Notes: generated by a model not told the origin, from the letters alone. A DNA stretch of 64,000 bases from Stenotrophomonas terrae (GCF_001431465.1 NZ_LDJJ01000009.1:124001-188000), one strand, 5' to 3'; counted from the stretch's first letter, positions 48,588 through 57,510 are shown. Numbers and translations: made by a program.

Positions 48588-48876
48588 GAGGATTACCATG
48601 CGTTTCGCAAGGACGCCGATGAATGACGGATCAGATACCGTAATGCTTGGGTCGATTTGTAATCCTGAGATCATCGGGGCGTACGGAACGGAGAAATGTA
48701 TGCGCGTACGCCTGCTGCGGTGCGGCATACAGGCCGACAGGGGGGGCTCGCGTATACTGTTAAGCAGGGGGAATGCCACATGCCGGTCGACTCACCTCGG
48801 GCCTCTCAGCCCCTGAGACGCATGGGAAGGATCATGCGTGCGTGCGGTACTTGTGATTCTGAGGAAAGGGAACTCA
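48588..48876 (+). promoter_or_regulatory. Upstream region of the NdpA-like gene
   Basis: About 290 bp without a well-supported gene. GCGTATACTGTT around 48751-48762 resembles an extended -10 box. Two small reading frames (from 48598 and 48780) have weak support; the second contains a CGTC cysteine pair and overlaps the NdpA-like start. GAGGAAAGG serves as RBS for ATG 48877. Confidence 0.4.
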
Positions 48877-49944
48877 ATGAACGCAATCGTTGCGCCGTCG
48901 TCTAGCCGTAGGGTTCTGAGCACCACGCTGCACCATTTGGACCTGAACAGCAGCACGTGTACCGCTGCCACCATTCCAGCTGGCAATTCTGACCTCGGTA
49001 CGTATTTGGATGAGCTGCTGTATGAGATCAGCGCCAAGCCCCAGCACCGCGCTTATCAGCTGTCCAGTGGCACGACTGAGTTCGCTACCTCGCTAGGCGG
49101 GTTCTATCAGGCGCAGGACCTGGCCACGACGGGGACCGAAGCACTTGCTGAGCGTTTGCTCCGCATCGAGCTGCAGACCGATGCCAAGTACGGACATTTG
49201 AATCCAACCGGCACACATATTCGCAAGGGAAGCTTCCTGCAATACATGTACCAGGAGAACTCCCGGTACCACTATCTTGGCGTGAAAGTCGATCACCACG
49301 CCTTTATCGATGAGCAGGACCTCCGTAAACGAATTGGCCTTGGACAGACACAAAAACTGTTCAAGGCATGCCGTGTGACGTTCGATGTCAACGGCGCGCC
49401 GGAGGAGACGCTCGTATTCGATACGAACACGCGCCCATCGGTCTATTGGTGGCGTGATTTCTGGGAGCTCAAGGAACTTAGGAGCGATCGCCACAATACC
49501 GAGACTGCCATTCGGGGTGTTATCAAATGTCTCAATGCGATCAAGAAGACAGCCCCAACCGACTATACCCATCTAAGAAATGCAGCAATCACCGCATTCA
49601 AGCAAGCCGGCGCGCTCGACTTTACAGTATTTGTCGATGGCATTTTCACTAATTACCAACCCGTAGAGCAGTCGTTGGCGCAATCCCTCCCTAAGGTCGT
49701 GGAGAAGATTAGGCAGTTGCCGACCACCAGCAAGTTCGACGTGCAGTTCACGCTCGTCCCGGAGGCGGTGCCTTTCAGGCGCATGAATGTTGCTGTTAGC
49801 GAAGAGATATCGCTGAGTTACAACGAGGATGTGGCTAACCTAGATGACAAGATCTGGTCTTCAAAGACGCGGGACGGCCGGGATGTCGTTGTCATTCGCG
49901 CCACTGAAGCAGCTGATCGATTCAAGTTCAAACCTTGGACGTGA
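48877..49944 (+). CDS. Nucleoid-associated-protein (NdpA/YejK)-like protein of an unknown two-gene cassette
   Basis: A 355-aa soluble protein. By eye it resembles the 37-kDa nucleoid-associated family in outline: an N-terminal LGTYLDELLYEISAKPQHRA helix, a central IRKGSFLQYMYQENSRYHYL and VKVDHHAFIDEQDLRK strand region, and a C-terminal beta segment with ISLSYNEDVANLDDKIW. The similarity is weak and should be treated as a guess. I chose ATG 48877 for its strong RBS; the frame is open 13 codons further up. The partner gene starts 1 bp after its stop, so the two are surely co-translated. Confidence 0.72.
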   Translation: MNAIVAPSSSRRVLSTTLHHLDLNSSTCTAATIPAGNSDLGTYLDELLYEISAKPQHRAYQLSSGTTEFATSLGGFYQAQDLATTGTEALAERLLRIELQTDAKYGHLNPTGTHIRKGSFLQYMYQENSRYHYLGVKVDHHAFIDEQDLRKRIGLGQTQKLFKACRVTFDVNGAPEETLVFDTNTRPSVYWWRDFWELKELRSDRHNTETAIRGVIKCLNAIKKTAPTDYTHLRNAAITAFKQAGALDFTVFVDGIFTNYQPVEQSLAQSLPKVVEKIRQLPTTSKFDVQFTLVPEAVPFRRMNVAVSEEISLSYNEDVANLDDKIWSSKTRDGRDVVVIRATEAADRFKFKPWT

Positions 49945-49945
49945 C

Positions 49946-51631
49946 ATGGGCGTCGACTTTGGTGCCATATTCGCTGCTGTAGACCTCGCCAATGCGACGC
50001 GGGTGGAGCGCCTCGACGAGTTCGAGCTTTTCGTTGAAGATGAATTGACTCAGGCCCAGGCGCATGTGGTCGCGCTTGCACTCCTTGGGATCGGTCCCTC
50101 TTTGCCCAATCGTGATCGATTTGAAATCACGATCACTGTCGACGGTGAGGCCGCCAGTGCTTGCGACGATGAAGAGGACAGCCGCGTCAGGATTGGAGGT
50201 CTGTTTGATCTCGGAAGTAATACCCGTGCCGAGGTAGGCTTTCGCGTCATCATAGGCAAGCAGGTGCAGCACAATGCCATCTCTGTCTATGACATGGAGG
50301 CATTTGGTCGGTACCTCGCCCAGGAGCCCCTCACGCAAGTGCTCGAGGCGCTTGCGGCTCGGCTGGACGGGCACCTCCGCCTAATTTGCATTGGCTTACG
50401 TAAGCAGGGAGGTAGCGCCACCCTGCAGTTCGTGCCGGAGGACCACGAAGAGCCAGCGACGGCTACGCTGCCGAGCGCGGCGCGTGAGCGCATCATTGCG
50501 CTGTTCAAGGAAAATTCATTTAGCGCGTCTCTTCCCGGGAAGCTTATTCCTCAAGACTTTCAGCTCGACACACCGTTGGGACAGCCCGCGGTCGATGGAT
50601 TCTTTGCACGCGCTAGCGCGGTTCTTAGTGCTGTGTACCTATGTAACAACGCAGAGCTTGAATCCGACAACACCTTGACCTACCGCATGGCCGGTTACAA
50701 GGTTCTGGAAGAGAAGCGGATTTCCGTGGCCGAACTCTCCGGTGCGCATGAGGTGCTGAACAAGATCGCCAGTTGGGCATACGATGCCGGTGGAAGCACA
50801 GACAAGGTGGGCCTGGCGCGTAATGTACTTTCCCTCCATGTGGCGTCTTTGTGCGACCTAGCCCACCAGCCCCATGTTCTGAATGCCATCTTGTCCAACT
50901 ACCAGATCTATCTGAAGGACAACGTATCGGCGTATCTCGAAGTGAGAAATCGAATGGCCGAGCTTCTGCTGGAATCCACGGCCAAAACCCATGCGCTCGT
51001 AGAAAGCCTATTGGACTCTGTGCGCAACGGCATGCTGGTGGTGTTTACGTTCGTGCTGACCGTGGTGGTGGTCAACGGCTTAAAGGACACCAATGCGAGG
51101 GTAGTTTTCTCGGGAGAGTACGTTTGGATCGTCATTATCATCGCAGTACTTTGCAGCATCTGGATACATAGTGCGTGCAAAGATGTCGTGACTAGGTTCG
51201 ACAGTGCGACTAGATCCACAACGCAGCTTCTCCGGGACAGTTACCGAAACGTGCTGATCGAGGACGAGGTCGATCAACATACGGCCAAGACGTTCGCCAA
51301 CAACAGAGGCCATTTAATTGAGCAGGTCAGAAGATACCGCCGTCTGTGGTATTTGGTGTCGGTGACGCTGGTGGCCACGTTCGCCATTGGCTACGTAGTG
51401 AGCTATCAGCTGCCTAGATTCAGTAGTCCGAAAGCTGATAGTGGAGCCGCTTCTACAATCCAAGCGCCCGCCTCATCGCGTGAGGAGCCGGGGCGCGTTC
51501 GGAGTAAGGGCATCGGAAATGTTTCTGGTTCGGTAAAGCCGACCGCGAGGGCTTCGCAGATGGCGCCCGCAGATAGTCAGGCGCCTCCGGTAAGCAAGGA
51601 GACGGCGGTCCATCGCGAAACCTCACAGTGA
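49946..51631 (+). CDS. Unknown protein with three C-terminal membrane helices
   Basis: A 561-aa protein. The first ~350 residues look soluble with alternating beta and alpha segments and no family motif I recognise. Three hydrophobic helices follow at about 361-379, 391-408 and 467-487, then a Ser/Pro/Ala-rich ~70-residue tail. The start ATG 49946 lies 1 bp past the upstream stop; the longer open frame to 49844 overlaps the upstream gene. A sensor plus membrane-effector arrangement would fit a defence system, but this is inference. Confidence 0.75.
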   Translation: MGVDFGAIFAAVDLANATRVERLDEFELFVEDELTQAQAHVVALALLGIGPSLPNRDRFEITITVDGEAASACDDEEDSRVRIGGLFDLGSNTRAEVGFRVIIGKQVQHNAISVYDMEAFGRYLAQEPLTQVLEALAARLDGHLRLICIGLRKQGGSATLQFVPEDHEEPATATLPSAARERIIALFKENSFSASLPGKLIPQDFQLDTPLGQPAVDGFFARASAVLSAVYLCNNAELESDNTLTYRMAGYKVLEEKRISVAELSGAHEVLNKIASWAYDAGGSTDKVGLARNVLSLHVASLCDLAHQPHVLNAILSNYQIYLKDNVSAYLEVRNRMAELLLESTAKTHALVESLLDSVRNGMLVVFTFVLTVVVVNGLKDTNARVVFSGEYVWIVIIIAVLCSIWIHSACKDVVTRFDSATRSTTQLLRDSYRNVLIEDEVDQHTAKTFANNRGHLIEQVRRYRRLWYLVSVTLVATFAIGYVVSYQLPRFSSPKADSGAASTIQAPASSREEPGRVRSKGIGNVSGSVKPTARASQMAPADSQAPPVSKETAVHRETSQ

Positions 51632-51777
51632 TCACGATGATTCATCGACACATGGCAGCGCGTGTCCAAGGGTGGCCTTGTAGTCATGGGGCTAAAGGCT
51701 GCCTTGTGTATGCGATTTTGCTTTTTTGCAGCGGGTGGAAGGACTGCGAAGTGATCGATATGTGCAGGATTGCGTGT
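51632..51777. other. Gap after the two-gene cassette
   Basis: About 145 bp with no clear gene. The reading frame that runs through it has no homology until the antitoxin-like fragment begins. Confidence 0.35.
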
Positions 51778-51915
51778 GCCAGTCTTCTGGGAGGATCGGT
51801 ACGAACCTATCAGGACTGGGAGCAAGAACGGCTCGAACCATCCGGCGCAGCCAAGACGCTGCTGAAGGTTGCCGCCATCCGCCCTGATGCTGTGCGTGAA
51901 GCCATGGCAGTTTGA
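51778..51915 (+). pseudogene. Truncated HigA/XRE-type antitoxin remnant
   Basis: The C-terminal ~45 residues read SVRTYQDWEQERLEPSGAAK and TLLKVAAIRPDAVREAM, the end of the helix-turn-helix and tail of HigA/YiaG-like antitoxins. The N-terminal helices are missing; the upstream in-frame sequence is unrelated. It lies 40 bp inside the first left-end repeat, so it is probably debris from a lost toxin-antitoxin cargo. Confidence 0.72.
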
Positions 51916-51954
51916 ACAGGAAGGACGAATCGCAGGATCACGGATGGCGTGGTC

Positions 51955-52092
51955 GGGACAGGACTTTATTTCCGGAGCTTGCCATTGTGGCTGGTGGCCA
52001 GGATAAAACTTTAAAAATTCCTGTCCTATCACAAGAACGAGCAATCAATGGGTTGCGTGGATTTCAGGATAGAACTTTATTCCCCGTACACA
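51955..52092 (-). repeat. Left-type transposon end with three dispersed TnsB sites
   Basis: Three copies of the AAAG-type motif in inverted orientation have their CT at 51964, 52009 and 52075. They are spaced 45 and 66 bp apart. Three separated sites is the Tn7 left-end pattern. The terminal site aligns base for base with the other end, and the tip is ACA. Confidence 0.9.
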
Positions 52093-52097
52093 ACCGG
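52093..52097. repeat. Target-site duplication ACCGG, far side
   Basis: Identical to 25370-25374 and immediately outside the ACA tip of the transposon. Confidence 0.95.
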
Positions 52098-52151
52098 GCT
52101 TACGGATAATCACTTCCAGCAGCCCGGTCCTCTCTCCCCCGACGTTGCTCG

Positions 52152-52181
52152 AAGCCCGGCCCAGTGCCGGGCTTTTGCTTT
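52152..52181 (+). terminator. Displaced glmS terminator
   Basis: AAGCCCGGC/GCCGGGCTT stem, 5-nt loop, then TTTGCTTTG. It lies 55 bp beyond the transposon. With the element removed it would be ~80 bp after the glmS stop, where a glmS terminator is expected. Confidence 0.85.
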
Positions 52182-52435
52182 GTGTGGCACTTCGATCGTC
52201 ACCGGGGTAGGCGCTCCTGCCGATGGCGAGTCCGGTCTGCGGAAAACGCCCGCGACAGGCTAAGCTTCGCGCCAATGTGATCGCTGGCTGAACGTGTTGC
52301 TTTGCAGAAGTACCCTAATCGCCCCTTGTCCCGCACTGCATGGTCAAGGGGGCGTCGTGTCGGTCGCTCCGGCCATTGGGAGCGGGCGATGACGAAGCGG
52401 GACAAGCGGGTCTGCCACGGCGGGCGCCGGACACG
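52182..52435. promoter_or_regulatory. Upstream region of the fecI-like gene
   Basis: About 250 bp holding no supported gene. An open frame extends the fecI-like gene upstream to 52340 but shows no family similarity there. No Fur-box-like sequence stood out. Confidence 0.35.
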
Positions 52436-52957
52436 ATGATCGAGCCGGCCGGACAGGAGCCGCCCGGGCGGGAGTTCGCCGCACGGGCGGTGCACGACTA
52501 CAGCGCCGAGCTGCACCGCTTCCTGCGGCGGCGGGTGGCCGAGGCCCAGGACCTGGGCGACCTGGTGCAGGAGGTCTACCTGCGCCTGCTGCGGGTACAG
52601 AGCATCGAGACCGTACGCAATCCGCTGGCCTACATCTATGGCATCGCCGCGCACGTGGCCAGCGAGTTCAACATGCGCCAACGCCAAGGTCGGCTGTTGT
52701 ACGACTCGACCGTGGTGGAGGCAGTATCGGAGAACCCCGGCCAGGCGGCTTTCAGCGAGGGTGGTGGCTTCTTCGAACGCCAGGTTGGCGATGCGTTGGC
52801 GCAGTTGCCGGCCAACCGCCTGGCGGTATTGCTGCTGGAGCGCCGCGAAGGCCTGAGCCATGCGCAGATCGCGCAGCGGCTGGGGCTGAGCGTGCATACG
52901 GTGAAGAAATACAGTGTTGAAGCGCTGGCGCATGTACGCGCGAGTTTGGAACGATGA
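52436..52957 (+). CDS. ECF sigma factor, FecI type
   Basis: A 173-aa sigma factor. Region 2 is FLRRRVAEAQDLGDLVQEVY (about 29-48) and region 4 is a helix-turn-helix in LSHAQIAQRLGLSVHTVKKY (about 140-159). The chosen ATG 52436 gives a normal FecI length; longer starts at 52340 add unrelated residues. It is followed by fecR-like and TonB-receptor genes, the standard cell-surface signalling cassette, so it probably drives the receptor promoter when the ligand binds. Confidence 0.9.
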   Translation: MIEPAGQEPPGREFAARAVHDYSAELHRFLRRRVAEAQDLGDLVQEVYLRLLRVQSIETVRNPLAYIYGIAAHVASEFNMRQRQGRLLYDSTVVEAVSENPGQAAFSEGGGFFERQVGDALAQLPANRLAVLLLERREGLSHAQIAQRLGLSVHTVKKYSVEALAHVRASLER

Positions 52958-52997
52958 ACAGGATGTGGACCTTGCTACGGGCAGGGCGGGTGAACCC

Positions 52998-54125
52998 ATG
53001 AATATCTATCGCACATCGCCGCAGCAGAGCCGGGAGCGCGCCGCACGTGAGGCCGCAGAGTGGCTGCAGGTCATGGCTGGCACGCCCAGCGAGGTGGACC
53101 GCGCAGGCTTTGCGGCCTGGGTGGCGCACTCGCCATTGCATCTTGAAGAGTTGCTGATGGCACAACTGGTGGAGCGTGAGCTGGCCAGCAGTGCAGCGCT
53201 GCAGCGCTTCGACCTGGAGGCGGTGCTGGCGCAGGCGACGGCGACCGACAATGTGGTGCCGCTGCACGATGCGCTAGCTGCGATGACGGTCCCTAAATCG
53301 CAGGCCGGCGCGCCCGCAGTGCGATGGAATCGCCGTCGACGTGGCTGTGCGCTGGCGGCGGGCATTGCTGCCTGCGCGCTGCTGGCCGGCAGCTGGACCC
53401 TGTTGCAGCCGGAAGTGCCGGTTTACCAATACGCCAGCGCGGTAGGCGAACAGCGCAGCATCGCCCTTGCCGATGGCTCGATGGTCAGTCTGGCGCCGGC
53501 CTCCTATATCGCCGTGCGTTTCAGTGCCGGCGTGCGTGACATTGAACTGCGCGATGGCGAGGCCACGTTTGATGTGGCGCACGACGCCAGTCGCCCGTTC
53601 CGCGTGCATGCCGGCGACAACACGGTGCAGGCGGTGGGCACGCGCTTCACGGTCAACCGGCTGCCTTCGGGCACGCTGGTCGCGGTCAGCGAAGGCAAGG
53701 TCAAGGTGACTGCCAATGGCAGCTGGCTGGAATCACTGTGGCGCGATGATGCCTCCACCCTGGAGGCAGGCAAGGCCACGGTTGAATCGCTGGGGCGCCC
53801 AGCCGCATTGTCGGCCGGCGAGCAGGCGCGGATCCCGCAGGGCCAGCAGGCCATGTTGCGGATGCCGCTGGAAGCACCGAACGAGCCGGTCGATGGCAAG
53901 CGCCGCTTGAGCTTCCGCAACGACACCCTGGCCGACATCATCAGCGAGTTCAACCGTTACAACCCACGGCCGATCGTTGTCACCGACCCGCTGATCCGCG
54001 AGCAGCGCTACAGCGGTGTGTTCTATGCCGATGATGCTGATTCCTTCCTGCAGTTCCTGGAATGCTGCTCGCAGCTGCAGGTCAGCCGTCAGGCCGATCG
54101 CAACGTGGTGGGCGGCCGCCAGTAG
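52998..54125 (+). CDS. FecR-like anti-sigma / sigma regulator
   Basis: A 375-aa inner-membrane regulator. It has an N-terminal cytoplasmic DUF4880-type domain (REAAEWLQVMAGTPSEVDRA), one membrane helix (GCALAAGIAACALLAGSWTL, about 116-135), a periplasmic FecR domain (LRDGEATFDVAHDASRPFRV) and a C-terminal STN-like DUF4974 part (YNPRPIVVTDPLIREQRYSG). It relays the receptor's signal to the FecI-like factor encoded 41 bp upstream. I chose ATG 52998 because homology starts there. Confidence 0.92.
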   Translation: MNIYRTSPQQSRERAAREAAEWLQVMAGTPSEVDRAGFAAWVAHSPLHLEELLMAQLVERELASSAALQRFDLEAVLAQATATDNVVPLHDALAAMTVPKSQAGAPAVRWNRRRRGCALAAGIAACALLAGSWTLLQPEVPVYQYASAVGEQRSIALADGSMVSLAPASYIAVRFSAGVRDIELRDGEATFDVAHDASRPFRVHAGDNTVQAVGTRFTVNRLPSGTLVAVSEGKVKVTANGSWLESLWRDDASTLEAGKATVESLGRPAALSAGEQARIPQGQQAMLRMPLEAPNEPVDGKRRLSFRNDTLADIISEFNRYNPRPIVVTDPLIREQRYSGVFYADDADSFLQFLECCSQLQVSRQADRNVVGGRQ

Positions 54126-54270
54126 CCACGCATCAGCTCAAAGAAATATTTTTCATCGTGAGTACCCTTTTCGCGCACTTGGACACACGGATGTAACAAG
54201 AGGCTGGTTCCGCGCAAGGCGGCTCCGGTTGCTCGGTAACCATTCGATGTCTTTCGGGGGCGAATTATCC

Positions 54271-57200
54271 ATGGGGTCCAGCATTATTCTTCGTAAACAC
54301 ATGTTGGTGAAGGCGGTGGCGGTTGCGCTGCTGGTCGGCACCGGCAATGTGGCGGTGGCACAGTCGGCAGCGATCGATACGGTTGCCGGCGCGGCGGTGT
54401 TCCAGTTCGATCTCGCGGCGCAGCCGCTGGCTTCCGCATTGGAGGCGTTTGCCGAGCAGACGGGGCTGCAGGTGGTTTATGCCGGTGGCGCTGGAAGTGG
54501 GGTGCACAGCAGCGCCGTCAATGGCCGGATGGACGCGGCGGCGGCGCTGCAGCAGCTGCTCTCATCCACGGCCTACACGCATGAGTTCATCAACGCCAAG
54601 ACCGTCGCCATCCGCCCGCGTAGCAGTGCCGGTGACCTGGTTGAGCAGGCCGGCGGCAATGCCGAAACGCTGGAGACCATCAATGTCACCGGCACCTACC
54701 TGAAGAACATCGATCCGGCCTCGCCGCTGATCGTGATCGATTCGCAGTTGATCGAAAGCCGTGGCTATGCCTCGATCGAAGACGTGTTGCGTAACCTGCC
54801 GCAGAACTTCTCCAACCGCACCAGCGCTTCGCGCGCGCTGGGTGAAAAGGAGTTCGGCAGTTCGTATGGCGATGGCGTGTCCGGGCTGGGTTCCTCCGGC
54901 GCCAACCTGCGCGGCCTGGGTAGCCGCTCCACGCTGATCCTGGTCGATGGCCGCCGCCGCAGTGGCTCGGCGCAGGCGCAGGGCGCATACACCGATATTT
55001 CCTCGATTCCGGTTTCGCAGATCGAGCGCATCGAAGTGCTCAGCGATGGCGCCAGCGCCATCTATGGCTCCGATGCGGTGGCCGGTGTGATCAACATCGT
55101 GCTGAAGAAATCCTACGATGGAACCACCGCACAGCTGCGGCATGAGAATTCCAATACCGGCGCCGATGTATCGCGCTTGGATCTGGCACGTACCTTCGGC
55201 TATGGCAGTGGCCACGTCACCGCAGCGGTGGGGCGTGAGCGCAGCTTGCCGGCCGACGTCACCAGCCTGATCCACGTTGGCCCGAATGGCCGCGGCGACT
55301 TCAGCGATCGTGGCGGCGTCAATGGCCGTACCCGCAACAAGGGCCAGCCCGGGGTGGTCTATGAGTCCTTGGATTTCGGCATTGATTACCACTTCATGGG
55401 CGAGGCCATCGGTGTGATTCCCGGTGGACAGGATGGCACCGCGCTGGATCCGGACAGCCTGCTTGCCTACGACCCGGCCACCGCCCCGTCCACCTACGAA
55501 CGCAGCCGCATCGGCCCCAAGGTCGACAATACCTATGCGCGCATCAGCGGTATGCACGATCTGGGCGAAACCACCCAGTTGAACTATGGCATCAGCCATG
55601 TGCGCCAGGTCAACAAGGAGAACTGGCGGCCTACGCTGTTCGACTTCAGCCTCTTCGAGCACGGCTACAACACCTACGTTCCGCAGAGCAATCCGTACAA
55701 CACATTCGGTAGCGACGTGTTGGTGGGCTATTCCTTCGAGCGCGAGTTCGAAGGCATGAACCTGAGCGAAGACCAGAAGCAGACCAACAGCGACGCGCAT
55801 GTCGGCATCAATGGCAAGCTGCCGTTCGCCAAGGGTTGGGATTACGAGGCGACCTTCAGCACCGGCCGCGAGAAGGGCACAACCACCGCCTTGATGGACC
55901 TGACCGGCTCGATGGGCGCGGATGGCTATGCGCGCACGCTGGAAGTGCTCAATGGTCTGAATGTGTTTGGCGACGGCAGCAACGATGCCATCGTCGCGCG
56001 CAACCGCGAGCTGCTGCAGAGTCTGGTGGAACGGCATGTCTACCGCTTCCAGTCGCGCGCCAATACGCTGGATCTGCTGACCCGTGGCGAGCTGTTGCAA
56101 CTGCCGGCAGGGAAGATCGAGGCAGCGTTTGGTGCCCAGCACCGTGAGCAGCGCTACAACTACGAGAGCAACCTCGGTGAGCGGCTGAGCTCGGAGAGCA
56201 AGGGCAAGTCCGAGGCGCTGTTCACCGAGATCGGCATCCCGTTGCTGAAGGATCAGCCGCTGGCCAAGCTGCTGAGCTTGACCGTGGCGGCACGCTACGA
56301 GCGCTTCGATCAGCGTGGCGACAGCGCCCTGCGCGATTGGTCGGCCGGGCTGGGCGAACTGGGCGGCTTCGACGTCCAACAGCTGACCGGCCTCAACAAT
56401 GACGGCAGTACCGGCATCACCGGCAGCGACAGCAGCGTGTCACGCAGCTTCAGCCGCACCAGCCCGCTGGCGCGGCTGGCATGGAAGCCGAGCGACGCGT
56501 TGCGCCTGCGTGCCACCTGGGGCGAATCCTTCCTGGTGCCACAGGCCCAGCAGCAGTTCGGTCAGCTGATCATGGACGACTACACCTCACGCGTGCTGTT
56601 CAACGGCGGCCAGCTGCCGGAGGGCGTCACCCAGATCGTCGCGCTCAGTGGGCCCAATGTGAACCTGAAGCCGCAGGTGGCCAGTGTGGTGACCTACGGC
56701 TTCGACTGGTCACCCACGTTTGCCACCGGCCTGCAGCTGTCGGCTACCTACAACCGCACCACCTTCGACAACTACATCGGCGATCCGCTATCCGGCCTGA
56801 CCTACTCGGAGATCTTCAAGGACATCAGCAAGATGCCCGAAGGGACCTTCACGCTGGGCGAGAACGGGGTGATGCTGTGGGACAACCGAGCCATCAACTT
56901 CCTCGGCCGTCGCTCGCGCAGTGTCGATACCACCGCCAGCTATTACTTCGGCAACGAGTGGGGTGATTGGCGCATCGAGCTCAATGCGGTGCGCACGTTG
57001 GAGCTGACCTCGCGCTCCCTGGCATCAATGCCGACGCTGAGCTATGCGGACAGTGAGCTGGGGCCGAGCAAGTGGGCCGGTGACCTGTTTGTCGGCTGGG
57101 AAGGAAATGCGTGGTTTGCATCGCTTGGCAGCCACTACAGCGCGGCACATCGTGTGTTGTATCCGCTGTCGGCCACCGCCAACGACTACAACGATTTCAT

Positions 57201-57432
57201 CCCCAACGAAAATCCGCGTACCCGCTCGGCGTCCTACACCACCTTCGACGCCCAGTTCGGCTATCGCAGGCATCAGCGTGATGGCTGGTTGGGCGGCGTG
57301 ACCGCGCGCGTGGGCGTGCAGAACATGTTCGATCGGCAGTACCCATTCGTCGACAACCTGTCCGGCTTCGTCTCCAACCGGGTGAACATCCGCGGCCGCG
57401 TGCTGTACCTGGATATCAAGAAAGAGTTCTGA
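54271..57432 (+). CDS. TonB-dependent receptor with STN signalling domain
   Basis: A ~1053-aa outer-membrane receptor. A signal peptide (VAVALLVGTGNVAVAQS) is followed by the periplasmic STN domain (FDLAAQPLASALEAFAEQTG, VAIRP), which contacts FecR. A TonB-box-like ETINVTGTYL, the plug domain (NLRGLGSRSTLILVDGRRR, IERIEVLSDGASAIYGSDAV) and the beta-barrel follow, ending in YLDIKKEF with terminal Phe. The start is uncertain: ATG 54271, 54247 and 54301 are all possible. The ligand is not obvious; the neighbours hint at a peptide or disulfide-containing compound rather than a simple siderophore. Confidence 0.93.
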   Translation: MGSSIILRKHMLVKAVAVALLVGTGNVAVAQSAAIDTVAGAAVFQFDLAAQPLASALEAFAEQTGLQVVYAGGAGSGVHSSAVNGRMDAAAALQQLLSSTAYTHEFINAKTVAIRPRSSAGDLVEQAGGNAETLETINVTGTYLKNIDPASPLIVIDSQLIESRGYASIEDVLRNLPQNFSNRTSASRALGEKEFGSSYGDGVSGLGSSGANLRGLGSRSTLILVDGRRRSGSAQAQGAYTDISSIPVSQIERIEVLSDGASAIYGSDAVAGVINIVLKKSYDGTTAQLRHENSNTGADVSRLDLARTFGYGSGHVTAAVGRERSLPADVTSLIHVGPNGRGDFSDRGGVNGRTRNKGQPGVVYESLDFGIDYHFMGEAIGVIPGGQDGTALDPDSLLAYDPATAPSTYERSRIGPKVDNTYARISGMHDLGETTQLNYGISHVRQVNKENWRPTLFDFSLFEHGYNTYVPQSNPYNTFGSDVLVGYSFEREFEGMNLSEDQKQTNSDAHVGINGKLPFAKGWDYEATFSTGREKGTTTALMDLTGSMGADGYARTLEVLNGLNVFGDGSNDAIVARNRELLQSLVERHVYRFQSRANTLDLLTRGELLQLPAGKIEAAFGAQHREQRYNYESNLGERLSSESKGKSEALFTEIGIPLLKDQPLAKLLSLTVAARYERFDQRGDSALRDWSAGLGELGGFDVQQLTGLNNDGSTGITGSDSSVSRSFSRTSPLARLAWKPSDALRLRATWGESFLVPQAQQQFGQLIMDDYTSRVLFNGGQLPEGVTQIVALSGPNVNLKPQVASVVTYGFDWSPTFATGLQLSATYNRTTFDNYIGDPLSGLTYSEIFKDISKMPEGTFTLGENGVMLWDNRAINFLGRRSRSVDTTASYYFGNEWGDWRIELNAVRTLELTSRSLASMPTLSYADSELGPSKWAGDLFVGWEGNAWFASLGSHYSAAHRVLYPLSATANDYNDFIPNENPRTRSASYTTFDAQFGYRRHQRDGWLGGVTARVGVQNMFDRQYPFVDNLSGFVSNRVNIRGRVLYLDIKKEF

Positions 57433-57510
57433 CGCTGCAGCGTCTTCCTGTAACAACGCGGCGCGCCAGTCCCTCGTCGGTGGCGCGCCGCACTCAACGC
57501 AAGGAAATCC

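Larger units (their letters stand above)
25375..52092 (+). mobile_element. Complete Tn7-like transposon (26,718 bp) in attTn7
   Basis: Both termini begin TGTG and share a terminal TnsB-type site aligned without gaps (AG at position 17-18 from each tip, then TCTATC). Flanking ACCGG duplications are present. The insertion lies 24 bp past the glmS stop, the classical site chosen by TnsD. tnsABCDE are all intact and read away from glmS, the orientation of Tn7 itself. Cargo lies on both sides of the tns genes: a type I restriction locus on the glmS side, and recombinase/ParB genes plus an unknown two-gene cassette on the far side. There is no CRISPR-Cas component. Confidence 0.97.

Noticed and set aside
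48598-48816. 72-codon reading frame upstream of the NdpA-like gene
   Set aside because: Weak ribosome site, no motif, and it lies in rearranged DNA after the tnsA fragment; not listed as a gene.
25375-52092. CRISPR-associated transposon
   Set aside because: No cas genes, no repeat-spacer array, and full TnsD and TnsE proteins are present, so targeting is by protein, not guide RNA.
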